A stretch of DNA of 64,000 nucleotides from Gemmatimonadota bacterium (GTDB lineage Bacteria > Gemmatimonadota > Gemmatimonadetes > Gemmatimonadales > Gemmatimonadaceae): contig JADJNZ010000004.1 in assembly GCA_016714015.1 (NCBI GenBank), forward strand, positions 636,449 through 700,448, given 5' to 3'. Both the position numbers and the translations under genes were made by a program. How positions within the stretch are numbered: position 1 is the first letter of the stretch; each line of letters starts with the position of its first letter. The notes beneath the pieces were generated by a model. That model was given only the letters and a program-made list of their open reading frames with translations, made no database searches and was not told the origin of the DNA. Shown here in pieces: positions 1 to 8,333 of the stretch.

Positions 1-434
1 TGGATCACCGTCCGCGCGTCCATCCGGTACAGCGTCGCCCAGAAGTCCACCTCCGACGGCGAGAAGCCGTGGATGTGGATCGGGTGATGCCGCTTGATGT
101 ACTTGAGCAGCTCGAGGTACCACTCGAACGGGATGTACGGGTTGTGGCCGCCCTGGATGAGGATCTGCACCCCGCCCAGCGCCTTCACCTCGTCGATCTT
201 CTGCCCGATCTGCTCGTAGCTCAGCGTCCACCCTTCGCCGTCCTTCGGGCGCCGATAGAACGCGCAGAAGCCGCAGTCGGCCACGCAGACGTTCGTGTAG
301 TTGATGTTGCGGTCGACGATGTACGTGACCACCGGCTCCGGGTGGAGCTGGCGGCGGATGGTGTCGGCGGCGGCGCCCAGCTCCAGCAAGGGGGCCTTGG
401 TGTAGTACTCGAGGAGGTCGGACTCGTACGACAT
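1..434 (-). CDS. mqnC: Cyclic dehypoxanthinyl futalosine synthase MqnC, N-terminal part
   Basis: Radical-SAM enzyme of the futalosine menaquinone pathway; it cyclises dehypoxanthine futalosine. The gene starts at ATG 434 and runs off the left edge, so only about 144 residues are visible. The translation begins MSYESDLLEYYTKAPLLELG and carries the radical-SAM cluster motif CVADCGFC (CX3CX2C) near residue 52, followed by the MqnC-like stretch ILIQGGHNPYIPFEWYLELL. mqnA and mqnE lie directly upstream on the same strand, which supports the assignment over other radical-SAM enzymes. A 31-bp dispersed repeat fills the gap to mqnA. Confidence 0.9.
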   Translation of the reverse strand, partial: MSYESDLLEYYTKAPLLELGAAADTIRRQLHPEPVVTYIVDRNINYTNVCVADCGFCAFYRRPKDGEGWTLSYEQIGQKIDEVKALGGVQILIQGGHNPYIPFEWYLELLKYIKRHHPIHIHGFSPSEVDFWATLYRMDARTVI

Positions 435-436
435 CG

Positions 437-467
437 GGATGAAGGCTGAATGATGAAGGATGAAAGC
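437..467 (+). repeat. Dispersed repeat A, copy 1
   Basis: Copy of a short repeat with consensus close to GATGAAGGCTGAAGGATGAA. It occupies nearly the whole gap between mqnC and mqnA. Other copies lie near 1372, 5000, 5069, 9005, 19837, 25464 and 26368. Confidence 0.7.
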
Positions 468-470
468 GAA

Positions 471-1337
471 CTACTTCCCGCGGCTGCCGGCGGATGCGGG
501 CAGGAACGCCAGCTTGCCCCTCGGAACGCGACCCGCCAACTCGAGCCGGCGGAAGAACTCCGTCAGCCCCTCCAGCTCGGCGAGGCCCAGCCGCCAGTCG
601 AGTCCGTCGAAATAGTGTCGGCATTCGGTCACCGGCACCCCCGTCGCGCGCGAGGCCTGCGCCGAGAGTTCCGGCAGGTGCTGCAGCCCCCAGTCCCGCG
701 AGGCGATGAGCTTCGCATGCAGGCGCAGCGCCTCGTCCACCGGCGTCGTCCGCTGCGCCACCCAGACCGCGAAGACGAACGGCAGGCCCGTCCACGCCTT
801 CCACTCCGCACCCAGGTCGTACACGTGCTGGTAGAACCCGCCATGCGCCTGCGCGAGCGGATGCTCCGCGCTCTGCAGCATGAGCGCCGCGTCGCCGATC
901 ACCAGTCGCGCCGCGACCTCCGACGGGTCGTCCTTCCCGATCGAGTCCGCCTCGGCGTCGCCCGGCACGAACTCCGGCTGCGCATGCCAGACATGCTCGA
1001 AGAGCAGTTCCAGCAGGTGCACCGACGTCATCGACGAGCGGCTCACGAGCACCCGCTTCCCCCCGAGCTGCTCGGCCGGCAGGTGCGAGAAGAGCATCAC
1101 GCTCCGCACCGGCCCGTCGCAGCTGATCGCGAGGTCGGGGAGCAGCAGGTACCGCGCACTGTCCCGCGCATACTCCACCGCCGACACCACCGACACGTCG
1201 AGCGCCCCCTCGGCCATCATGCGATTGAGCGCGGTGGGCACCCCATCCACCAGCTCCGCATCGATCGGCACGATCCCCCGGTCCACCGCCCCGTACACGG
1301 GGAAGCAGTTGATGTAGGGGATCCGGCCGAGGCGCAT
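471..1337 (-). CDS. mqnA: Chorismate dehydratase MqnA
   Basis: First enzyme of the futalosine route; it dehydrates chorismate to 3-enolpyruvylbenzoate. The 288-residue product opens with MRLGRIPYINCFPVY, the family hallmark for the substrate-binding N-terminus, and has the periplasmic-binding-protein-like length of the family. It begins 4 bases after the mqnE stop and is followed by mqnC, so the order mqnE-mqnA-mqnC looks like one transcript. mqnB and mqnD are not in the window. Confidence 0.92.
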   Translation of the reverse strand: MRLGRIPYINCFPVYGAVDRGIVPIDAELVDGVPTALNRMMAEGALDVSVVSAVEYARDSARYLLLPDLAISCDGPVRSVMLFSHLPAEQLGGKRVLVSRSSMTSVHLLELLFEHVWHAQPEFVPGDAEADSIGKDDPSEVAARLVIGDAALMLQSAEHPLAQAHGGFYQHVYDLGAEWKAWTGLPFVFAVWVAQRTTPVDEALRLHAKLIASRDWGLQHLPELSAQASRATGVPVTECRHYFDGLDWRLGLAELEGLTEFFRRLELAGRVPRGKLAFLPASAGSRGK

Positions 1338-1340
1338 GGG

Positions 1341-2549
1341 CTAGGCGACGAGGGAGGAAGCAGAGGCGGCGGCATCTTTCATCCTTCCTCCTTCAGCCTT
1401 CATCCCGTCCCCGTCAAACGCCCGAATGGTCTGGTAAAATGAATCTCGCTCCACCGGGATCTTCCCCGCGCCCCTGATCAGCCGAAGGAGGTCATCGAGC
1501 GTCATCGCCTGCGGCGTATGCGCCCCCACCGCATGGTAGATCTTCTCCCGCACCACCGTCCCTTCGAGGTCGTTCGCCCCGTAGTGCAGCGCGACCTGCG
1601 AGATCGCCGGCGTCACCATGATCCAGTGGCTCTTCACGTGCGCCACGTTGTCGAGGAACAGCCGTCCCACCGCGATGTTCTTCAGATCGTCCACGCCCGA
1701 CGTCGCGATCCCCTGCCGCCCGAGCTTCTTCCCCAGCTCGTTGTCGTCGGGGTGGTAGGCGAGCGGGATGTAGGCGAGGAAGCCCCCCGTCTCGTCCTGG
1801 AGGTCGCGCAGCATCTGCAGGTGCTCCATCCGGTCGGCGAACGACTCCACATGCCCGTAGAGCATCGTGGTGTTGGTCCGGATGCCGAGCCCGTGCGCCG
1901 TGCGGTGCACGCCCACATAGTCGCCGGCGCCGAGCTTCTTGCGCGCGATCTCCTCGCGCACCGCCGCGCTGAACGTCTCCGCGCCGCCGCCGGGCATCGT
2001 GTCGAGCCCCGCCTCGCGCAGCGCCGTCAGCACCTCGGCCCAGCTCAGCTTCTCGATCCGCGCGATGTGCGCGATCTCCACCGCCGTGAGCGCCTTGATG
2101 TGGATGTTCGGCAGCTCCGCCTTCAGCGCCCGGAACATCGTCGTGTAGTACTCCAGCCCCGCCTGCATGTCGAGGCCGCCCACGATGTGGAACTCGCGCG
2201 TCATCCCGTTGTTGCCGCTCCGCGCCTCGGCCATCACCTGCTCGAGCGTGTAGCGGTAGGCGCCCGCTTCCTTGGGCAGCCGCGCATACCCGCAGAACAC
2301 GCAGGTCGTGCGCAGCGTGCAGATGTTCGTCGGGTTGATGTGCTGGTTGGACGCGAACGTGACCACGTCCCCGTGCTTCGCCCGGTTCACCGCGTCGGCC
2401 AGGAGGCCGACGCCCGTGAGGTCCGGCGAGGCGAAGAGGGTGACACCGTCCGCCTGCGTGAGGCGGGTGCCCGCGGCCACCTGCTCCGCGATACGGCGCA
2501 CCGCGGGGTCGGCGATGCGCTCGAAGGGGATCGTCAGCGCGGTCGCCAT
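1341..2549 (-). CDS. mqnE: Aminofutalosine synthase MqnE
   Basis: Radical-SAM enzyme that joins enolpyruvylbenzoate to the SAM-derived adenosyl group to make 6-amino-6-deoxyfutalosine. It is 402 residues long. HINPTNIC is followed by TLRTTCVFCGYAR, so the cluster cysteines are spaced CX5CX2C rather than the usual CX3CX2C (residues about 77, 83 and 86). FHIVGGLDMQAGLEYYTTM and the MPGGGAETF stretch fit MqnE. The last ~24 residues (GMKAEGGRMKDAAASASSL) are translated from a dispersed repeat and are probably not part of the ancestral fold. It starts 7 bases after the fabF stop. Confidence 0.9.
   Translation of the reverse strand: MATALTIPFERIADPAVRRIAEQVAAGTRLTQADGVTLFASPDLTGVGLLADAVNRAKHGDVVTFASNQHINPTNICTLRTTCVFCGYARLPKEAGAYRYTLEQVMAEARSGNNGMTREFHIVGGLDMQAGLEYYTTMFRALKAELPNIHIKALTAVEIAHIARIEKLSWAEVLTALREAGLDTMPGGGAETFSAAVREEIARKKLGAGDYVGVHRTAHGLGIRTNTTMLYGHVESFADRMEHLQMLRDLQDETGGFLAYIPLAYHPDDNELGKKLGRQGIATSGVDDLKNIAVGRLFLDNVAHVKSHWIMVTPAISQVALHYGANDLEGTVVREKIYHAVGAHTPQAMTLDDLLRLIRGAGKIPVERDSFYQTIRAFDGDGMKAEGGRMKDAAASASSLVA
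1372..1408 (-). repeat. Dispersed repeat A, copy 2 (inside the mqnE 3' end)
   Basis: Reverse-complement copy of the CTTCAGCCTTCATC-type repeat. It is read in frame at the end of mqnE and adds the peptide GMKAEGGRMKDA. Confidence 0.7.
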
Positions 2550-2556
2550 GATCCCG

Positions 2557-3810
2557 TCAGTCCGTCAGCCGTCGCAACGCGATCGAGACGTTGTGCCCGC
2601 CGAACCCGGAGGAGTTGGAGAGCACCGCATGCACCTCCCGCTTCACCGGCACGTTCGCCGTGCAGTCCAGGTCGCACTCGGGATCCGGCGTCGTGAGGTT
2701 GATCGTCGGCGGGATGATGCCGTGCCGGATCGCCATCGCCGAGAAGATCGCCTCCACCGCGCCGGCGGCGCCGAGCATGTGCCCGGTGGACGACTTCGTG
2801 GAGCTCACGTTGAGCCCCGTCGCCTGCGGGCCGAAGACCTTCTTGATCGCGCGGATCTCGTTCGGGTCGTTCAGCGGCGTGGACGTGCCGTGCGCGTTCA
2901 CGTACTGCACGTCCGCCGGCGTGAGACCGCCGTCCTGGAGGGCGCGGCGCATCGCGCGCTGCAGCCCCTCATGGTCCTCCGGCTGGCCCGTGAGGTGGTA
3001 TGCGTCGCCGGTCGCGCCGTAGCCCACGATCTCGCAGTAGATGTTGGCGCCGCGCGCCTTCGCGTGCTCGTACTCCTCGAGGATGACGCTCGCCGCCCCC
3101 TCGCCCAGCACGAACCCGTCGCGCGTCTGGTCGAACGGCCGCGACGCCGTCTCCGGCGACTCGTTCCGCGTCGACAGCGCCTGCATGTTCGCGAAGCCGC
3201 CGATCGACACCGGCGACACCGCCGCCTCCGACCCGCCGGCGATGATCACGTCCGCGTCGCCGTACGCGATCATCCGGAACGCATCCCCGATCGCGTGCGC
3301 CGACGTCGCGCACGCCGACTGCGTCGCGTAGTTCGGCCCCTTCGCGCCGAACTTCATCGACACCACCCCCGCCGCGATGTCGCCGATGAACATCGGGATG
3401 AAGAACGGCGAGATCCGGTTCGGGCCGTCCCGCTCGCAGATCCGGCACTGCTCCTCGAACGTCGCGATCCCGCCGATGCCCGAGCCGATGATCACGCCCG
3501 TGCGCTCCGGGTCGTATCCCGTCTTGTCGCCGAACCCCGCGTCCCGCATCGCCTGCACCGACGCCGCCATCGCGTACTGGGTGTACAGGTCGCTGCGCTT
3601 CGCTTCCTTCTTCTCCATGTACTGCGTCACGTCGAAGCCCTTCACCTCATGGGCGAAGCGCACCTTGAACGCCGTGGCGTCGAATCGCGTGATCGGTCCG
3701 CCGCCCGACTTCCCGTCGAGCAGCGCCTGCCACGTGGAGGCCACGTCGTTGCCCACCGACGTGACGCACCCGGCTCCCGTGATGACCACCCGGCGCTTCA
3801 AGGACCCCAT
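2557..3810 (-). CDS. fabF: Beta-ketoacyl-ACP synthase II
   Basis: Condensing enzyme that elongates acyl-ACP with malonyl-ACP in type II fatty-acid synthesis. It has 417 residues, the usual length. The catalytic triad is visible: Cys in ATQSACATSAH, His in NAHGTSTPLND and His in KSSTGHMLGAAGA. The N-terminus MGSLKRRVVITGAGCVTSVG and the C-terminus NSSGFGGHNVSIALRR are typical. It starts 2 bases after the acpP stop and follows fabD-fabG-acpP, the common gene order for this cluster. Confidence 0.97.
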   Translation of the reverse strand: MGSLKRRVVITGAGCVTSVGNDVASTWQALLDGKSGGGPITRFDATAFKVRFAHEVKGFDVTQYMEKKEAKRSDLYTQYAMAASVQAMRDAGFGDKTGYDPERTGVIIGSGIGGIATFEEQCRICERDGPNRISPFFIPMFIGDIAAGVVSMKFGAKGPNYATQSACATSAHAIGDAFRMIAYGDADVIIAGGSEAAVSPVSIGGFANMQALSTRNESPETASRPFDQTRDGFVLGEGAASVILEEYEHAKARGANIYCEIVGYGATGDAYHLTGQPEDHEGLQRAMRRALQDGGLTPADVQYVNAHGTSTPLNDPNEIRAIKKVFGPQATGLNVSSTKSSTGHMLGAAGAVEAIFSAMAIRHGIIPPTINLTTPDPECDLDCTANVPVKREVHAVLSNSSGFGGHNVSIALRRLTD

Positions 3811-3811
3811 C

Positions 3812-4051
3812 TCAGCTTCCGATCTTGGCGTTCAGGTACGTGATCGCGTCGCCGACCGTGCGGAGCTTCTCCGCATCCTCGTCGGGGATGTCGATGTTGA
3901 ACTCCTTCTCGAACTCCATGACCAGCTCGACGATGTCGAGCGAGTCGGCGCCCAGGTCCTCGATGAAGCTCGCGCCATCGGTCAGCTTCTCACGCTCGAC
4001 GCCCAGCTCCTTCTCGATGATGTCCTTGACCTTCGCGGTATGGTCGGCCAT
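3812..4051 (-). CDS. acpP: Acyl carrier protein
   Basis: Carries growing acyl chains on a phosphopantetheine arm attached to Ser in LGADSLDIVELVMEFE. The 79-residue product starting MADHTAKVKDIIEKELG is the normal size and is acidic. I chose ATG 4051 over an in-frame start 11 codons upstream because a GGAG ribosome-binding site lies at 4061-4064, 9 bases before it, and because the shorter N-terminus matches the family. It sits between fabG and fabF. Confidence 0.96.
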   Translation of the reverse strand: MADHTAKVKDIIEKELGVEREKLTDGASFIEDLGADSLDIVELVMEFEKEFNIDIPDEDAEKLRTVGDAITYLNAKIGS

Positions 4052-4103
4052 GCGAAAACGCTCCGAATTGGGTGGGATTGCCAACGCCTAAATATAGGTG
4101 GAC

Positions 4104-4262
4104 GAAGGAGCGAGGAGCGAGGGGAAAGACCGAGGGTCAAGGGGAAGCGGGAGGGCCGAGGGGGGAACCTCGAGGGAGAGGCCGCCCTCCCCGCTGGGCC
4201 CTCCCGCTGGGCCCTCCCCCTTCCTCTCGCCCCTTCCCCTTCCCCTCGCTCCTCGCTCCTTC
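4104..4262. repeat. Long inverted repeat between fabG and acpP
   Basis: A perfect 21-bp inverted repeat (arms 4104-4124 and 4242-4262, motif GAAGGAGCGAGGAGCGAGGG in the left arm) encloses a purine/pyrimidine-skewed spacer of about 117 bp that contains further GGGAGGG / CCCTCCC pairings. The right arm abuts the fabG stop codon. The transcript could form a long hairpin between the two genes and so attenuate or stabilise the mRNA. There is no clear T-run, so a simple intrinsic terminator is unlikely. Confidence 0.75.
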
Positions 4263-4997
4263 TCACATCACCATGCCGCCATCACAGGCGATGACCTGTC
4301 CTGTGATATAGGCAGCCCGGTCCGACGCCAGGAACGCCACCAACCCCGCAATGTCCTCGGGAGTTCCGAACCGCTCGAGCGGGATCTGCGCCGAGAGCGC
4401 CTTCACCGCCTCCTCCGTCATCGCGTCGGTCATGTCCGTCTTGATGAACCCCGGCGCCACCACGTTGCAGAGGATGTTCCGGCTCGACAGCTCCTTCGCC
4501 ACCGACTTGCTCAGCCCGATCAGTCCGGCCTTCGAGGCGGCGTAGTTCGCCTGCCCCTTGTTCCCGATCAGCCCCACCACCGACGCGATGTTGATGATCC
4601 GGCCCCAGCGCCGCTTCATCATCCCGCGCTGGACCGCCCGGATCGCGATGAACGCCGACCGCAGGTTCGTGTCCAGCACCGCGTCCCAGTCCTCGTCCTT
4701 CATCCGCAGCATCAGGTTGTCCTTCGTGATGCCCGCGTTGTTCACGAGGATGTCGCACGAGCCGAACGCGTCCTCCACGGTCTGGACGAGCATCGTGACA
4801 TCCGCCGGCACGCTGATGTCGCACGCGAAGCCGCGCGCCTCGCCGAGCTGCTCGGCCACCTGCTCGGCCTTGGCAAGGTCACGCCCGACCACCGCGACCT
4901 TCGCGCCGCAGCCGACCAGCTCCGCCGCGATGGCGCGGCCGATGCCGCGGGTGGAGCCGGTGACGAGGGCGACTTTGCCGGTGAGGTCGACTTTCAT
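4263..4997 (-). CDS. fabG: 3-oxoacyl-ACP reductase FabG
   Basis: NADPH-dependent short-chain dehydrogenase that reduces beta-ketoacyl-ACP. It has 244 residues. The cofactor loop is TGSTRGIGRAIA near residue 15, NNAG follows at about 87, and the catalytic Tyr-Lys pair is in YAASKAGLIGLSKS. The C-terminal ITGQVIACDGGMVM is characteristic of FabG. It is separated from fabD upstream by two opposed copies of dispersed repeat A and is followed by the long inverted repeat before acpP. Confidence 0.97.
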   Translation of the reverse strand: MKVDLTGKVALVTGSTRGIGRAIAAELVGCGAKVAVVGRDLAKAEQVAEQLGEARGFACDISVPADVTMLVQTVEDAFGSCDILVNNAGITKDNLMLRMKDEDWDAVLDTNLRSAFIAIRAVQRGMMKRRWGRIINIASVVGLIGNKGQANYAASKAGLIGLSKSVAKELSSRNILCNVVAPGFIKTDMTDAMTEEAVKALSAQIPLERFGTPEDIAGLVAFLASDRAAYITGQVIACDGGMVM

Positions 4998-4999
4998 GG

Positions 5000-5030
5000 G
5001 GATGAAGGCTGAAGGATGAAGGTGGAAAGT
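5000..5030 (+). repeat. Dispersed repeat A, copy 3
   Basis: GATGAAGGCTGAAGGATGAA followed by GGTGGAAAGT, immediately upstream of the fabG start. It pairs with the inverted copy at 5069-5100, so the fabD-fabG spacer can form a ~30-bp stem with a ~38-nt loop. Confidence 0.75.
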
Positions 5031-5068
5031 GCGACGGACGATGCGAAGCGAGGGGAGGAACGCGGTTC

Positions 5069-5100
5069 AACTTTCATCCTTCAACCTTCAGCCTTCATCG
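5069..5100 (-). repeat. Dispersed repeat A, copy 4 (overlaps the fabD 3' end)
   Basis: Inverted partner of the copy at 5000-5030. It supplies the last residues of FabD (MKAEG). Confidence 0.75.
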
Positions 5101-6016
5101 CCATCAGGCTCTCAACCTCGGAAACCGTCCCACAGGTCATGGTGCGACAATCCGGCGCCAGTCGCTTCACCAGCCCGCTCAGCACCGCGCCCGGGCCCAT
5201 CTCGACGAACGTCGTGCCGGGGAAGCGGGCGGCCACGTTGCGCACCACTTCCACCCACCGCACCGGCGACGTCAGCTGCTTGAGCAGCAGGTCGCGCGCC
5301 GTCGCGGCGTCGCCGACCGCCTCGGCGGTCACGTTGCTCCAGACGGGCATGTTCGGGTCGCGCCACTGGGCCGCCTGCAGCGCCTCGCCGAGTCCGGCCT
5401 GCGCCGGCTGCATCAGCGGGCTGTGGAAGGCGCCGCTCACCGGGAGGCGCATCGCGCGCTTGGCGCCGGCCGCCTTCGCCAGCTCCATCGCCGCCTCCAC
5501 CGACGCGACCTCGCCCGAGATCACGATCTGCTCGGTGTTGTTGTAGTTCGCCGGCACGCAGACGCCCTTCGCGCTCGCCTCGCCGCAGATCTCCTCGATC
5601 GGCCGCTGCAGCTCGCCGAGGATCGCCGCCATCGCGCCGGGGACCTTCACCCCCGTCTCGTACATGAGCTCCCCGCGCCGCCGCACCAGCCGCAGCGCAT
5701 CCTCGAGCGGGAGCGCGCCGGCGGCATGATACGCCGAGAACTCCCCGAGCGAGTGCCCCGCCGCCCCCTGCGCCTTCGCCGAGAGCTGGTCCTTCACCAC
5801 CGCCCACACCGCCGCGCCATGCGCCAGGAGCGCCGGCTGCGCGTTGTGCGTGAGCGTCAGCTCCTCGGCCGGCCCCTCGAAGCAGAGCGTGCTGAGCGGA
5901 GCGCCGAGCGCCTCATCCGCCCGCGCGAAGACGTCAGCGGCGGCGGGAAAGGCGGCGGCGAGGTCCTTCGCCATACCCGGCTTCTGCGAGCCTTGGCCCG
6001 GAAAGAGCAAGAACAT
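5081..6016 (-). CDS. fabD: Malonyl-CoA:ACP transacylase
   Basis: Transfers malonyl from CoA to ACP. It has 311 residues. The N-terminus FLLFPGQGSQKPGMAKDL, the nucleophile elbow AAGHSLGEFSAY and the His-containing VSGAFHSPLMQPA identify the family. The C-terminal MKAEG comes from a dispersed repeat. It begins about 120 bases downstream of the fabH stop, a wider gap than elsewhere in the cluster, and precedes fabG. Confidence 0.96.
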   Translation of the reverse strand: MFLLFPGQGSQKPGMAKDLAAAFPAAADVFARADEALGAPLSTLCFEGPAEELTLTHNAQPALLAHGAAVWAVVKDQLSAKAQGAAGHSLGEFSAYHAAGALPLEDALRLVRRRGELMYETGVKVPGAMAAILGELQRPIEEICGEASAKGVCVPANYNNTEQIVISGEVASVEAAMELAKAAGAKRAMRLPVSGAFHSPLMQPAQAGLGEALQAAQWRDPNMPVWSNVTAEAVGDAATARDLLLKQLTSPVRWVEVVRNVAARFPGTTFVEMGPGAVLSGLVKRLAPDCRTMTCGTVSEVESLMAMKAEG

Positions 6017-6136
6017 GACGGCGCGGTGAGTTGTGAGTGGTGAGCCATGAGAAACTGCGACGGAATGCGGGGCCGGAGAGCGGCAGAAACTTACAGCTCA
6101 TAGCTCACAGCTCACATCGCCGTGGCAGTGAAGCCC

Positions 6137-7126
6137 CTAGAACCTCACCACCATCGATCCCCAGGTGAACCCCGCCCCGAACGCCACGAACATCACCGTC
6201 GACCCGTCCTTGATCAGCCCCTTCTCCTGCGCCTCGCTCAGCGCGATCGGGATCGAGGCCGCCGACGTGTTGCCGAACCGGTCCACGTTCACGTAGACCT
6301 TGTCCATCGAGATCCCGGCGTGCTTCGCCGTCGCCTCGATGATGCGGATGTTCGCCTGGTGCGGGATCATCAGGTCGATGTCGCCCGCCGAGAGCTTCGC
6401 GCCGTCGAGGGCGCGGTCGGAGGCGTCGGCCATCGAGCGGACGGCGTTCTTGAACACCTCGCGCCCCGCCATCTGGATCCAGTGCGACCCTTCGAGGATG
6501 ATCTCGGGGGTGATCGGCGCCGCGCCAGCGCCCTTGGGGCGATGCAGCAGGTCGGCCAGCGTGCCGTCGGAGCGCATGTACGCCGAGAGGATCCCGCGCC
6601 CCTTGGTGCTCCGCTTGATGATCGTCGCGCCGGCGCCGTCGCCGAAGAGGACGCAGGTGTTGCGGTCCTTCCAGTTGATGATCCGCGACAGCACTTCGCC
6701 GCCGATCACGAGGATCGTCTCGTACGCACCCGTCGCGATGAGCCCTTCGGCCACCTGGATGCTGTAGAGCCAGCCCGAGCAGGCCGCATCGAGGTCGAAC
6801 GCGACGGCGCGCGTGGCGCCGAGCGCCGCCTGCACTTCCACCGCCGTGCTCGGCAGCAGCCGGTCCGGGCTCGCGGTGCCGAGGATGATGCAGTCGAGCT
6901 CGCTCGCGGTCACGCCGGCGCGCTGCATCGCGAGGCGCGCGGCCTCGGTGCTGATCGACGTGAGCGTCTCGCCCTCGCCCGCGATGTGCCGCTGGCCGAT
7001 GCCCGTCCGTTCACGGATCCACTCGTCCGACGTGTCGATCCCCATCGCCGGGAACTCGGCGTTGGTCAGGATCCGCTTGGGCACGGCGTGCCCGGTGGCG
7101 GCGAGCATGGCGACGGGACGCTTCAC
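6137..7126 (-). CDS. fabH: Beta-ketoacyl-ACP synthase III
   Basis: Initiates fatty-acid synthesis by condensing acyl-CoA with malonyl-ACP. From GTG 7126 the product is 329 residues. The catalytic residues are visible: Cys in LDAACSGWLYS, His in IPHQANIRI and Asn in FGNTSAASIP. I chose the GTG because it overlaps the plsX stop as GTGA and has a GGGGAG upstream; ATG 7108 is possible but has no ribosome-binding site. Any longer reading frame upstream is plsX antiphase sequence. Confidence 0.95.
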   Translation of the reverse strand: MKRPVAMLAATGHAVPKRILTNAEFPAMGIDTSDEWIRERTGIGQRHIAGEGETLTSISTEAARLAMQRAGVTASELDCIILGTASPDRLLPSTAVEVQAALGATRAVAFDLDAACSGWLYSIQVAEGLIATGAYETILVIGGEVLSRIINWKDRNTCVLFGDGAGATIIKRSTKGRGILSAYMRSDGTLADLLHRPKGAGAAPITPEIILEGSHWIQMAGREVFKNAVRSMADASDRALDGAKLSAGDIDLMIPHQANIRIIEATAKHAGISMDKVYVNVDRFGNTSAASIPIALSEAQEKGLIKDGSTVMFVAFGAGFTWGSMVVRF

Positions 7127-8124
7127 TTGGCGAGCTGCTCCCCGATGTGCTGGCTCATGCGCGTCTCGACCGCGCGCAGGCCGGCGAACACACCGTTCTT
7201 GATCGCCTCGGGGCTCGACTTCCCGTGGCAGATGATGCTCACGCCCTTCAGGCCCAGCAGGGGCGCGCCGCCGTACTTGGCGTAGTCGAGCGCATGGACG
7301 ATGGCGCCGATCTGCTCCTTCGTGACGCCGTTCTTCATCAGCATCCCGAAGAGCATCGGCCCCACCGCCTCGTAGAACTTGAGGAGGACGTTGCCGGTGA
7401 AGCCGTCGCAGACCACCACGTCGATCGGGCCGCGGTCGCACGCGCCCATCGGCACGTCACGCCCTTCGACGTTGCCGATGAAGTTGAGCCCGGCGCCGAG
7501 GAGGAGCTGGTGCGCCTCCTTCACGGCGGCGTTCCCCTTCTCCGCCTCCTCGCCGATCGACAGCAGCCCGACGGCAGGGTTCTCGCGGCCGAGGATGTCG
7601 CGGGCGTACACATGCCCGAGGCGGGCGAACTGGACGAGCTCGGCGGCGGAGCAATCGACATTGGCGCCCGAGTCGAGCACGACGACAGGCTGCTTGGCGG
7701 TCGGGAAGACGGTGCCGATGGCGGGGCGCGAGAGCCCGTCGTGCAGGCGCAGGATGAACGTCGACGCGGCCATCTGCGCGCCGGTGTTCCCGGCGGAGAC
7801 GAACGCGTCGGACTTCCCTTCGGCCTGGAGCTTGATGCCCACGGCCATGGAGGAGTTGGGCTTCCCCCGGATGGCGACCGAGGGCTTGTCGGTCATCTCG
7901 ATGACGTCCGGCGCGTCGATGATCTCGAAACGCGTAGCCGCCTCCACCAGGATGGCGGGGGCGGCAGCGAGCTGGGCGTTCAGTTGCTCCCGGATGACGC
8001 TCTCGCGCCCGACGAGCTGGATCGTGTGCTCAGGACCCAGCTCCTGGATGGCGAGCAGCGCGGCGGCGATCGGCGCGGAGGGCGCATGATCGCCCCCCAT
8101 GACGTCCAGCGCGATGCGCGCCAT
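7123..8124 (-). CDS. plsX: Phosphate acyltransferase PlsX
   Basis: Converts acyl-ACP to acyl-phosphate, linking fatty-acid and phospholipid synthesis. It has 333 residues from ATG 8124: MARIALDVMGGDHAPSAPI, with VVCDGFTGNVLLKFYEAVGP and LLGLKGVSIICHGKSS further on. The start is set by the conserved DVMGGD N-terminus and by its position 3 bases after the rpmF stop; the upstream in-frame extension is rpmF sequence. The rpmF-plsX-fabH arrangement is conserved in many bacteria. Confidence 0.96.
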   Translation of the reverse strand: MARIALDVMGGDHAPSAPIAAALLAIQELGPEHTIQLVGRESVIREQLNAQLAAAPAILVEAATRFEIIDAPDVIEMTDKPSVAIRGKPNSSMAVGIKLQAEGKSDAFVSAGNTGAQMAASTFILRLHDGLSRPAIGTVFPTAKQPVVVLDSGANVDCSAAELVQFARLGHVYARDILGRENPAVGLLSIGEEAEKGNAAVKEAHQLLLGAGLNFIGNVEGRDVPMGACDRGPIDVVVCDGFTGNVLLKFYEAVGPMLFGMLMKNGVTKEQIGAIVHALDYAKYGGAPLLGLKGVSIICHGKSSPEAIKNGVFAGLRAVETRMSQHIGEQLAK

Positions 8125-8126
8125 GG

Positions 8127-8309
8127 CTACGCTTCGCGCGCCGCGACCCGCTGCTCGCCGGCGTAGAAGCCGCAGTTCTCGCAGACATGGTGCGGGCGCT
8201 TGCTCTCGCCGCACTTCGGGCACGCCTGCGTGACGATCTTGGGAGCGACCTTGTGCGTGTTACGCGCGCGCTTCTTGCGCTTGGAGGTGCGGCGCTTCGG
8301 GACGGCCAT
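8127..8309 (-). CDS. rpmF: 50S ribosomal protein bL32
   Basis: A 60-residue basic ribosomal protein: MAVPKRRTSKRKKRARNTHK followed by a four-cysteine zinc knuckle, CPKC near residue 30 and CENC near 43. It sits between the YceD/DUF177 gene and plsX, its classical location. Confidence 0.97.
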   Translation of the reverse strand: MAVPKRRTSKRKKRARNTHKVAPKIVTQACPKCGESKRPHHVCENCGFYAGEQRVAAREA

Positions 8310-8333
8310 CGGGAACTCGTCGGAAAGGGAATG

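Noticed and set aside
8127..8223. A longer plsX start about 33 codons upstream
   Set aside because: The extension lies entirely over rpmF in another frame; the conserved MARIALDVMGGDHAP start follows the rpmF stop by 3 bases.
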